Origin: Ditylenchus dipsaci
Lineage: Eukaryota > Nematoda > Chromadorea > Rhabditida > Anguinidae
Assembly: GCA_004194705.1 (NCBI GenBank)
Contig: SADC01000328.1
Span: 62,001 to 126,000 of the forward strand
Direction of reading: 5' to 3'
Length of the DNA: 64,000 bases
Shown: positions 10,632 to 20,834 of the stretch, piece after piece
How the letters are laid out: each line of letters begins with the position of its first letter
Position numbering within the stretch: the stretch's first letter is position 1
The notes under the pieces: model-generated
The model's database searches: none
Seen by the model: only the letters and a program-made list of their open reading frames with translations
What the model was told of the DNA's origin: nothing
Translations under genes and position numbers: made by a program

Positions 10632-11639
10632 GCATAACCACAAGGATGACACTTGATCATTTTTGGGTGATTCATATCATTTTTCTTGCTGAAGCTAGGC
10701 AAAAAGACTTTCTGAATGAATTTTCGATCAAGTGTCACTGTTCAGCGAAATTTCCGCAGCCATTTTTGTTTGTTAGAAAGCCCCCTTCTAAAGCAGATTG
10801 TTTTTGCTTTGAGAGGGCTCCTTTTATCCATTATTCTATCACTGAGCAGCACAAAAAAGAAAAGTAGTGCGTTTTGAAGAAAGTGTGAAAATATGAGTTA
10901 CGTTTAATCCCTGCTTCCTTTTCCCATTTTTTGTTTCGGGAGAATTTTGGAAGTTAATCTGTTAGCTGTGTTCAGGGAAGTGCAAAACGTATTAAATAGA
11001 ACTTTTTTGGGACTATTTTTCGTCTTAAAAAAGTCCCGCGGGATAGTCCTATTTCGTTAAAAAGTTAAAATACACATTTACTCAGTCTCCAAAACGCTCC
11101 TTCCAATTGAATCTGTCAATGTGGTGATTGAATGGTAGATCGTGAATACCGTTCAAGCGCTTGCACCGTACTTGTATCATTAAGAGCAATTGATCCTTGT
11201 ATGATGTATGTATGACGTGTATGACATCTTATTGGTTTTTTTTTAATTAATTACTCTTCGCCATATTTTAATTTTTTTGCAGATCTTAAGCTACCAATGC
11301 ACATTCTGATATTTTGTCTGTCATCAAGTAATTTTGTTTCTGGATTCCTCATGCCTTATTGAGTCTAAAATTGATTTTATCCTAATAAAATTTCATTTGA
11401 GAAAATGAAAAAAAATCAACGCGTTTAACTATCCTGAAATGTAGTAGCCCCATCAACTAATACTGATCAATCGCAGTTGTCGTCAGAGTGTCATAATCAA
11501 CAAATTATTAAGTACAGGGTGAGGAAAAAACACGACCATTTTTTATTTGCTTTAATTAGCACCTTTTTGTTTTTCGAACCATATGTGAATTTCCAGTGTT
11601 GCTTTGCATGTATGTATTTTCTTTCTCTATTTTAGTTTC

Positions 11640-14600
11640 GTGTGGGTGCAGCTATTTCAAAATGGTTGACTGGTTTCCGGAGAAGAAGGGGGAGCAGAAC
11701 AATTTCATTCAAGTATTGTGTTATTTTCTGTCAAATTTTTATCGGACCTTTTCAGAAGAAGCTGGCTCGCAATCAGGTCAAAGAAAGCAGGGGGAGAAGC
11801 TAAGCTCCGTTCAGGTGACTAAAGTCTTTTCTTTAGTCTTCATTTTTATATTAATTTTTTTTAGGAGCCTATGGCTTTGGTTCTGTCGAAGGGAAGCAAG
11901 CAGCCAGATCTCATTCAGGTGTCGTGTTATTTTCCCGTAACCTTCAAATTTTTATCGAATATTTTTAGAAGAAGCAGACTTGCAAGCGCCTCAATAAATA
12001 ATCAGAGAGAAGCTAAGCTCCGTTCAGGTAACTAAAGTGTTTTCTGTAGGTTTAACATTAATATCAAATTTTTGTTTAGGAGCCTATGGCTTGGATTTGA
12101 CGGAAGCTAAAAAGGGTCTGGAAATAACAGTGGATGTATCAGTGGAAGTCTCTGAAGGTAACAGTCTTCATTCATGTTCAAGCTGTATTCAGCCTTTTAA
12201 GTCACAGAAATCCAAGATTCACGCTTGCACGCCAAAAATGAGGAAACGTCTGTACCTCAACCCGGTATATTTTGCTAACCATCTTCTAATATTTCTCATT
12301 TTCAACACTTATATCCTTTTAAAACAACATTTTTTAGTATTTATTGTGAATCAAAACCGCCAGCCAGCTCCAATAGCCCAGAAGCCTCGACTCAGGGACA
12401 TTATGTTGAGAAGTGCACGAACTGCAAAAATAAGGAGCTCAAGGGTCACGTTGCCAAGAATTGCCCACTCCCGTGCAAGAATTGTCTCAGAATTCTCAAA
12501 GTGGAGACTCCAAGATGCGAATGTGTATGTGGTGCAGGAAAAATGCGGTCAGTGTCGCTGATCCGGTTCGTCATTATAAGGATGCTTTTCAAGTACCAAA
12601 TATTTATTTTAGAGGCCTTCTCTACCATTTATCACTCGCTATCGTCAACTGTCGAATTCTTTGCCACCACGAGTCGAAGATATTGAAAGCCAATGGATTC
12701 CTGCAAACTTTCCACGGAGTTACAATGTGAGACTACAGAATACGCTGTTGAGTGGTGAAGAAATCCAGTATTGTGTCCTCATGTTTAATCCAGCTGAGTT
12801 TCTGGGAGAACCAGGCCAGATTCAAACTCCCATGAGATGAATTAACAATTTATTGTTTTTAGACATCTTCTCCAGCAAACGATGTGCTTTTGAGTTGACT
12901 TACCCTTCAATGGACGAATCTGGTAAAAAGAAGATGGTCTCTACAGACATGTTTGGTCTTGTTCATCGTCTTTCAAGCAAACTCATTCAAGGTTTTTTTT
13001 ATCATCTTTACTAGCTCAAAAAGTAGTAAAGTAGTATAATTTGTACTTAGTTCATGTCAACAGCACAGACCTCTTGGGTTTGGTTAAGCGATCGCCTGCA
13101 GGATTCACGGAGTACTACTTTCCTGTCCACAGTGAAATGTTTGTTCGTCCAATGTCCTCTCATGGACTCTACAAGCAGTATGCCAAGAATATGGGAGAGA
13201 AATCAGCTAAATCTTGCATCTGGAGATTGCCATTGGATTTGAGGTGCCTTGTGCCAGATTTTGATGAAAATCTGTATGCTATGAATTCGAATGAGATGGA
13301 GCCGCAAATAATTTCGAAGCTACCGCCAAGTCAAATAAATAGAGAAGAGCTTTTGGAAACTGCCAGAAATTTGACACAGTTTGTTTGTTTCAATGACAGT
13401 CAGAAGACAGCTGTAGAAATCGCCTTGCAAGAGAACTCCATCGGTATTGTGCAGGTGATAACTTTCAACTAAATTGTTTTACAGAAAACTTTTTTAGGGT
13501 CCTCCGGGCACTGGCAAAACTCGTGTCGCAGCTTGCGTTGCTCTTGCCTATTACTTGCTTGGTGGAACTGTGTTATGTGTTGCTGTGACCAATTCTGCTG
13601 TCAATCATCTGCTAGAAGTGGTTGTTGAAATGGTTCAAATTTTTCATGGTGAAGACATTACTGCTTCTATGGCGCAATTTGTCAACAAGACCGTTCGAAT
13701 ATTTGCTGATTACCTGGAGTCATCTTATTCGTTGGAACACTCTGACCTCGAGATCAAGGATGAACAAGTTGCTGAAATATTGCAAATGACTCCGCTGAAT
13801 TGCAGAAGTTTTCACAGCATAATCGTGAAATTATCCCATCCGTAAGTTAAATAACAATTTTGGAGTTGCTTGGAATGAAAAAAATTCAGAGAATGAGGAT
13901 TGTTTTTTACTACTCTTCACAAAGTTTCTTCGGTTCATTTCAAAAATTCTTATCATTTCGACGTGATTCTGATGGATGAGGCGTCCTATTCTCCGTTGCT
14001 TCAATTCATGGGTTGTTTCAACACCCAAGCTCCTCCAGTGAAAGTTTCAAGGGATGCATCTGGAAAAATTTACAAGAAGAATGTAATGATTTGCAACAAG
14101 CCGATTTCAAATCTGACTCTGTTTGGGGACCAAGAGCAGGGCCTGGGAATCGTTTGCAAAGACTGTCCGGATATCGAAGGAGAACTTGCTGTGAGTGCTC
14201 AAGCTATTTTCTGGACTCATCTCCCTGCTGTGCAAAAAGTTCAACTGAATGTTTGCTACAGAGGAAGGTTGCCTCTCTTTACTCGTCAATTCTCCCTCTT
14301 CTATGCGTATGTTGATTTTATTTTTTTAACCTTCTAAGTGTATATCTGACAATGATTTAGCGATAAGATAACATGCAGTCGCGATTCTGAGCCGCTGAAG
14401 AGCGTTTTCAGCTCCCGTTTCCTAAATGCCATCCAGATGCGCGATTTGTCATCGATGAAGTTCCTGAGGGTAGAGGTAAAACAATTGACTCCATCCGTGA
14501 ACAATGTGTCAGCAAGAATTCCGACAATTCTCGGAGCATTTTCAACTTGTAATGAGATGCTCAACTTGTAACTTTACATGAAATTTTTGTTTAGGAAAGA

Positions 14601-15746
14601 AGCCGAAGAGGTGATCAGAGCAGCGAAGTTCTTTTTAGAAAGGGTCTCTCTCCAAGTTCTATTGTCGCCTTGTCTCCTACAAAGCAAGGGCATATTTCAT
14701 AATGGCTTATTCACTAATTCGAGTTCGCATCTTCACAATAATTTTTTTCTTTTAGTCAAAGAGACATGTATTTTGAAAAAGAATGAAAGTGGTAATACCA
14801 TTTACAGCCCACTGAAATTTGAATATTACAGTTGAAACTCGATTTCTTCACAATAAATTTTATGGCTTTTTAATTAAAAATGCAAGTGAAAAAAATAATA
14901 TTATTAAAAAGTAGCGAAATAAAAAATTTCATAAAAAATTAGCTTGGGGACCAAGGCAAAATTCTGGGTGGCGTAGGATGCAATCGAGTGGGTGGCGTAT
15001 AGTTTAAGTGCTTCAAAACTGCATTCAAAGAATTTCGATTTGACGAAAAAACCTGTTTTTTATCGAGCTTTTGATTTTGATAGAAAATGACCGGCAAAAT
15101 CGGAATCCTTGTGATTTCTAAGACCAGACTGTCAAAACAGAACTGGCAAAAGCTTGAAAAAAAAAGCCTAAAAATATTTCCAACGCGGTAACTTGGCCGA
15201 TTCCTTGAATTTCGTTAAATCGAGTTTCAACTGTAAAATTAAAATTTTAGTGGGCTGTAAATGGTATTATCGCTTTCTTTTTTTTCAAAGTACATGCCTC
15301 TTTGATTAAAAGAAAAAAAATATTGCGAAGATCCGAACTCGAAGTCAAACTCGACGTACGTGAATAAGCCATAATGTACAAAACTTTCTAAGCATTTTTT
15401 AGCACAAGTTGATCTAATCGCTACAAAATTGAGAGAGTTATCTGGCGCTCTCAGGAAAATAAAAGTGTTCACGGTTGATGAATTCCAAGGCAGAGAGTCA
15501 GATGTAGTCCTTGTCTCCTTAGCTCGTTCTGATGGTCTGGGCTTCCTCCGTGATAGATTTATTACTGCTACTGGTCGTCAATCAAATTTGAGAATCAATG
15601 TGGAACAACTCGAGCAAGAGAAGTTTGTGTGCTTATTGGACACCCGAACGTCTTCCAGTCTGATCACTTATCAATGTCAAAGAATGAAAGTCACCCAGAA
15701 TGCTTCTTTCACATGCTTTGATGTCTCTCCACAAGCATTTGAGTGA
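11640..15746 (+). CDS. Upf1/ZNFX1-like superfamily 1 RNA helicase with zinc knuckle
   Basis: A multi-exon gene. The 5' exons (11,756-11,814; 11,865-11,918; 11,969-12,027; 12,080-12,157) are tandem duplicates. The exon at 12,338-12,524 encodes a knuckle CTNCKNKELKGHVAKNC plus further Cys pairs. Exons at 12,613, 12,863-12,991 and 13,051-13,454 precede the ATPase core. At 13,498 comes Walker A GPPGTGKTRVA; motif II ILMDEAS is at about 13,970, GDQEQ (motif III) at about 14,128, and VDEFQGRESDVVLVSLARSD (motif V region) at about 15,475. Motif VI (normally VALTRA) reads INVEQLEQE, so its conserved Thr/Arg are lost. Several frame changes occur (about 13,842, 14,385, 14,645), and nested MITEs fill the intron at 14,695-15,402. 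Such helicases act in RNA surveillance and small-RNA inheritance. Missing motif VI plus frame breaks leave activity doubtful. AATAAA lies at 15,851. Confidence 0.78.
14698..15378. mobile_element. Fold-back element inside the helicase intron (outer)
   Basis: Arms of about 125 bp (left 14,698-14,822: ATAATGGCTTATTCAC...; right 15,240-15,378, the inverse) surround a second MITE at 14,827-15,235. The insertion separates the exon ending near 14,695 from the exon starting at 15,403. Confidence 0.8.
14827..15235. mobile_element. MITE family G copy nested in the preceding element
   Basis: The termini are TACAGTTGAAACTCGATTT and its inverse. The core contains GACCAGACTGTCAAAA, shared with the family G copies at 27,520-27,889 and 60,232-60,660. 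It sits between the arms of the outer fold-back, so it inserted later. Confidence 0.75.
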
Positions 15747-15850
15747 ACTCAAGAATGTTTATCAAGATATATTTTGAATCATTGGTAACCTCAATTGTTC
15801 GCTCTAAAAATTATGTTATTCCTTCAATTGTTTGAGCGTAGTTAAAAAGA

Positions 15851-15856
15851 AATAAA
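15851..15856 (+). terminator. AATAAA polyadenylation signal of the helicase gene
   Basis: AATAAA about 105 bp after the TGA at 15,744-15,746. Confidence 0.55.
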
Positions 15857-15959
15857 ATTGATGTCAGATAAACAATCTCATTCCGGCGCCAAAATAGTTT
15901 CAAATGGCGATATCACCGGCGCTTAATTTGGCCCTAGTGGCCACTTTTTGAGACATTTT

Positions 15960-16175
15960 TGGATTTTTTTGGTTGTTTCTCTACCATTTTTTCAACTTGG
16001 GTCGTGGCGAAAATAGACTCTATATGCATTTTATGATCAAGAGTCTTGCTCGGAATCATGTCTAAGGCAAGTGAGTGCGCGCATCTCTAACACAACCAAG
16101 CCCCTGCGCCCCTTCGAGGGCACATGGGGCTTGGTAGCTTGGGGTTGAGATGCGCACACCCACATACCTTAAACA
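15960..16175. repeat. Dispersed repeat H, copy 1
   Basis: Shares with 17,815-18,020 a roughly 200-bp block: 'ttcaact(t)gggtcgtggc', 'actctatatgcattttat', 'tcggaatcatgtctaagg', then inverted arms GCGCGCATCTCTAAC / GTTGAGATGCGCAC enclosing a GC-rich, variable middle. The right arm alone also borders the MITE at 5,064. No function recognised. Confidence 0.7.
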
Positions 16176-16285
16176 CAAAAAGTTTAACAACTTTAAATAA
16201 AAACTTTAGAATATTTAAAGGGGGAGGTGGTGCACATCATAATGCGAATACTTTTATTTCTCATATTCGATTCCCAGTGGACTCA

Positions 16286-16495
16286 TACCGTATAACCTCT
16301 ATTAGTAAGGCCGGCCGGATGTTTTTCAACCTTCTCAAAACCGGGAAAATTTTAGGTCAATCTCGAGATTTTCGGGTGTAAACACGAAATCTAAAAGCAG
16401 AATCGGTAAGGCTGGGGGGAGTTTAGAAAAAGCAATAAACAGGTTTGCAAAATGTTTTCTCTGTCTCGAGATACAGACCCTCAAAGTCGAGGGCA
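16286..16495. mobile_element. MITE family A copy with word AAGGCCGGCC (right end lost)
   Basis: The left end TACCGTATAACCTCTATTAG is followed by the self-inverse word AAGGCCGGCCGG and the family core in reverse orientation (CTCGAGATTTTCGGGTG ... CCCTCAAAGTCGAGGG). The outer right terminus is missing. From 16,500 to 17,520 I see no gene. Confidence 0.7.
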
Positions 16496-17519
16496 TTGCA
16501 CAATATTGTGTAATAAAGAATGTGAACGCTAGAAAACAGCGCTTCTCTGGAGAAAACGTAGAAACAGTCATGGATTTAGCTACACATACTTTATATAGTG
16601 ACCACTGTTCTAAAGTCATAATCAGAAAGCCATATCTTCAAGAGTCAGAGTGAAAGTAGATTCACGGCCATAATTAGATTCTCAAACTCATAGTCCGTAT
16701 AACTATGATTTTCAAAAAGACCGTCTAACTTTTGGAACACTTGTGTTTGCTATCAAAAGGAACGAAGAGCTGGCTTATGAGGAAAATTAAAAATTCATTG
16801 AAACAAAAATACAAACAGTACAGAAAGCAAACTCATGAAAATATTCAGCACACAGAGAATTGGACTTCATTTATCGCTTGTTCTTCTGGCATCTACTTGA
16901 AGGCACTTAAAATACACAAGAGAAAAAAGCAGAAGACGGCAGAAATATGAAAAAAACTTATCTAATACCCAATTGTCGCCTGCTCAATTATTTGGGTAGA
17001 GTCTGAAAAGGCGTGAAAACTAGTAGCCGTTAACACAGCAATAATTTAAAAAGTAGCATACCAATGGCCAATGACTATACCAAAGCAGTCAATGAGGTAG
17101 ATTTGCTTGAGTAGACCAAGAAAAAGTAAGAGCGACAATACCGATAAGTCATGAAAAATCAAAGCACAAGGATTACAAATGATTTCAAAAACGATTTTGA
17201 AATTCAAATCTCTGGCGTGCGTGGTACCCGATAATTTTAAATGCAGGAATTATTGCACCGGGCGCGAGCATACCCTTAAAGCACTTTTTGGGGCTAGGGG
17301 AAGATTGCCGAAAACGAAAATTGCCATGAAAAATAAAAGCTTAGTGAATACGAACATATACCACTCAGTTTCACATAACGTACCCTTCATTTATCCATTC
17401 GTTTGGTTTGGCTAAAGGAAAATGACTAAAGTGACACTCCAATATAGTGACACTCCAGTGTAGTGATACTTTAAGGCCGGTCTAAGGGGTGTCGCTATAC
17501 GAGGTTGGTTGCAGTGACG

Positions 17520-19080
17520 AATCCCAAACCCCCCCCCACGGGACTAATCAGGTGGAAGAGATAACTTCATATTCGTGTTTCTCGACCCCGATTTCATGAG
17601 AAAGCCGCGCGTTTTTTTGGTTCTGAGAAAAAAAAATTTTTTCGAACCACAGGGGGGTATCATGGTTTTTTAGTCGAAATTTGAAAAATTTAAATTGGCG
17701 CCTTTTGAATTTAAAAGGAATAAGGGCTGTATTGGGAGCGGAAGGGAATAAAAAGGGGCCACTTGTATGGCAGAACATTATAAATTTGAATATCTATATT
17801 CTTCGCCTGCCTCACCATGTTTTTTCAACTGGGCCGTGGCAAAAAAAGACTCTATATGCATTTTATGGTCAAGAGTACTTCTCGGAATCATGTCTAAGGT
17901 AAGTGTGTGCGCGCATCTCTAACTCTCAAGCCCCCTGCGCCCCTTCGGGAGCTTGGGGCTTCGGGGCTTGGGGGCTTGGGGGTTGGGGTTGAGATGCGCA
18001 CAGCCACATACCTTAGACACAATCACTCGAAAGTGACTCTGGATGCATGAAAAAGCATGCATACTAGATTTTATTTATGCGGTAGCCCTCAGCATTCAAA
18101 ACTATGTTCAACATCTTCTTGTTAGTGGGCCCTGTGTGATTAGTGGCCCTTTTATTCCCTCCCCTCCCTATACAGCCCTTATTCCCTTTAAAATTCAAAA
18201 GGCGCCAATTTAAATTTTTCAAATTTTGACTAAAAAACCATGGGCTGTTCTGAAAACACCCGTCAAAATCATTAAATCTCCCGTCAAATTTATTTTTTAT
18301 CCCGTCAAATTCAAATTTTCCACAAAATCATTATTTCTCCCGTCAAAATCATTAAATCTCCGTCAAATTTAAATTTTTGCATAAATTTTGCGCTAATTCA
18401 AATTTTCTAGTCAGAAAATAACTTGGATTGGTCAGAATCCCACCCGGAATGGCCAGAAGCCCTGAAAATTGGTTTTTTGGGGGTTTACTAAAGGGGAGTA
18501 AACTTTTCGCGAAAAATCGATTGAGCGGATCAGATTTCGGGTCAGATGGGCTTAATCGCCCAGAATTCCTGGTTTATGGTGGTTTTTAGTGGTTCAGGGT
18601 AGAGTTGTGGGCGATTAAGCCATCTGACCCGAATTCTGATCCGCTCAATCGATTTTTCGCAAAAAGTTCACTCCCCCATTACTAAACCCTCAAAAAAAAC
18701 CAATTTTCAGGGGCTTCTGGCCATTCCGGGTGGGATTCTGACCAATCCAAGTTATTTTCTGACTAGAAAATTTGAATTCCCGCAAAATTTATGCAAAAAT
18801 TTAAATTTGACGGGAGATTTAATGATTTTGACGGGAGAAATAATGATTTTGTGGAAAACTTGAATTTGACGGGATAAAAATAAATTTGACGGGAGATTTA
18901 ATGATTTTGACGGTGTTTTCGATTTGAGCCAAAACCATGATACCCCCCTGTGGTTCGAAAATTTTTTTTTCTCAGAACCAAAAAAACGCGCGGCTTTCTC
19001 ATGAAATCGGGGTCGAGAAACATGAATATGAAGTTATCTCCTCCACCTGATCAGTCCCGTGGGGGGGGGGGGCGGTGATT
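17520..19080. mobile_element. Large composite palindrome
   Basis: The outer arms run 17,520-17,765 and, in inverse, 19,080-18,931 continuing at 18,242-18,146. Arms include CATGAGAAAGCCGCGCG and AAATTGGCGCCTTTTGAATT. The middle carries repeat H copy 2 (17,815-18,020). The right arm is interrupted by the Mutator-like element at 18,243-18,930. Both ends close on G/C homopolymers. Confidence 0.8.
18243..18930. mobile_element. Fold-back family E (Mutator-like), copy E1 with word CCCGTCAAA
   Basis: Flanked by a perfect 9-bp duplication AAAACCATG (18,234-18,242 and 18,931-18,939). The ends are GGCTGTTCTGAAAACACC and the inverse of GGCTCAAATCGAAAACACC. Five copies of (C)CCGTCAAA line the left end and the inverse TTTGACGG(G) the right. 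The inner arms (ACTTGGATTGGTCAGAATCC ... GGTTTACTAAAGGGGAG) are shared with copies E2 and E3. 9-bp duplications and GG..CC ends are typical of Mutator-like elements. Confidence 0.85.
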
Positions 19081-19149
19081 CTGAACTCAAGCCCCGAGGT
19101 TTTACTGTATACGCTTTTCACACATAACAACTTTTATTTCGTTACTGCA

Positions 19150-19260
19150 CTAAAAGCAAATGTCGTTTTGGCAATTTTCGTTTTTGGCAATTTTCGTTTT
19201 GGCAACCTTCATTTTGGCAATTTTCGTTTTTGGAAATCTTCCCCTAGCCTTTTTTGGGGG
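19150..19260. repeat. Array of word TTTTGGCAATTTTCG
   Basis: Five consecutive variants of TTTTGGCAATTTTCG. An inverse counterpart (GATTGCCGAAAACGAAAATTG) lies at 17,303-17,325, so this is probably another palindromic layer around the composite element. Confidence 0.6.
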
Positions 19261-19492
19261 CATCTTTGTCTTTTTATGGAAAAAGACGCTCTATAGGATA
19301 AACTCTACAAGATACACCCATGGACCGAACACGGGTGTATCTTGCATCGAGCGCCGATTGTATGCATTTCATATCAAAATGGTACGTTGTGTTCGTTGAA
19401 ATTGGTTATGCTACAAAGCTTACAATTACTATCGATTTTAAGCCAAAATAGCACTCTGCTACCATTGTAGATAAATGCGCATTTCGATAACA

Positions 19493-19738
19493 TACCGTAT
19501 TTTCTCTATTAATCCCCACTCTCTAATAATCCCCCACCATATGGACCTTATATCTCAGCCTAGAGCAAACATTTTGCAAATCTGTTTATTGCGTTTTCTT
19601 GATTAGCACCAGCACTCCTTATTCCACTTTTCAGATTTTGGTTGAGTACCCAAAAATCTCGAAATCGGCCTCAAATTTTCCTGACTTTTTAGGGGTTGAA
19701 AAATAATCCCCATGGGGAATAATAGAGAAAATACGGTA
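19493..19738. mobile_element. MITE family A copy with word TAATCCCC
   Basis: The ends are TACCGTATTTTCTCTA and its inverse. Word (A)ATCCCC occurs twice at left (ATTAATCCCC, AATAATCCCCC) and at right as AATCCCCATGGGGAATAA. The core matches the copies at 4,514 and 5,064. Confidence 0.87.
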
Positions 19739-20079
19739 ACCCTTTTCAAACCATAAAAGTCCCTTGCAATCTCATATAGACATCTGGTAGCTGAGCAAAC
19801 TGGACACATGTAAACAAAATAATTGCTCTCCATCCGGCTCATTGTTACCCCTGAATGCAGGTGGCAGTCAACAACAACTATATGACCACATTCAAGGACA
19901 TACTCCAGCTGACCCTTCTAGCTAAGCAGCCCCAAAAAGGAATTTACTCATCCTATGTGCATTATCTATTTCGCAATTTAATTCTAGTTTGGTGTGCTGC
20001 ATGCTTTGACCCTCTGCTTAATCCAAATGAAAGAAAGGCAAAAATCTATGCTCTCCTCTTATTTACAGGGTGCTTTCAG

Positions 20080-20520
20080 ACCGCTGGTCTGTTTGAAAAA
20101 AGTTACATCAAACCAAAATATTTGTTTCTGAAAACAAACAAATGCTGCAAACACAACAAAAGTTCGGTCCTATTCACAATGGGGGTTTTTTCGCCTGTCC
20201 CCTGTTGTTTTTTATTGTGATTTTTAGGCTAAAACTTAGGCAAAGGTAGGCCAGCGTATCTTAGGATGGACTTAAACATTAGTCTAAGATATTTTTGAGC
20301 CCGTCATAACATCGCTGGCCTACCCTTGCCTAAGCGTAAAGCTTGAAAAGTCCGAAAAAATAACAGGGGAGGGGGGGGGTGGTGGGCAAGGCAAAAAGCC
20401 CCCATTGTGGAATAGAGCTAAAGTTTCTGACAACAAGCGCAAACAAGACTTACTTGGAGAAAAGAGGCCCATTTTAAAATTGGTCTTACTAAATCGGGCC
20501 GATTTCAAATGTTATCACGT
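20080..20520. mobile_element. Fold-back element with word TAGGCCAGCG
   Basis: Arms around about 20,275 contain 'aaaacttaggcaaaggtaggccagcg' and its inverse. Further out, TTCACAATGGGGG and CCCCCATTGTGGAA pair with each other. The word GTAGGCCAGCG/GGGTAGGCCAG also occurs at 39,780 and 51,741. No coding sequence recognised here. Confidence 0.65.
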
Positions 20521-20646
20521 AAACTTGGCCATTTTCCAACTGGGCCATAATCGTGGGATGTGAGTAGTGTTGTTGTCCAGCGATATATTGTATCGAAATA
20601 TCACTCGAAGCTTAGTCAACACCACTGATGGTGAGTGAAATAATAG

Positions 20647-20822
20647 CAGGGCTACGGTCTCAAAATTTTGAAAAAAGTACATTTTGACCACTTTTCAAGG
20701 AAAAAATATTTATCTGCCATTCTGAAGCGAGAAAAAATATTTTGACGAAAATTCCAAAAATAAAAAAGATTTGCGACTTGAAAAAAGTACAAATTTTTTA
20801 GAAAGTACAGATTGTGGCCCTG
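20647..20822. mobile_element. hAT-like MITE, 176 bp with 8-bp target duplication
   Basis: Bounded by CAGGGC and GGCCCTG, flanked by perfect 8-bp direct repeats AATAATAG (20,639-20,646 and 20,823-20,830). 8-bp duplications plus CAGGG-type ends are the hAT signature. The interior (AAAAAAGTACATTTTGACC) is non-coding and resembles 59,354-59,545. Confidence 0.88.
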
Positions 20823-20834
20823 AATAATAGTGAA

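Noticed and set aside
10407..10637. Protein with LLAHT repeats
   Set aside because: Entirely a translation of the 15-bp minisatellite.
15975..16000. Spliced-leader RNA gene suggested by a CCCAAGTTGAA match on the minus strand
   Set aside because: The match to a nematode spliced leader is short, no donor follows it directly, and no Sm-type site at the right distance was seen.
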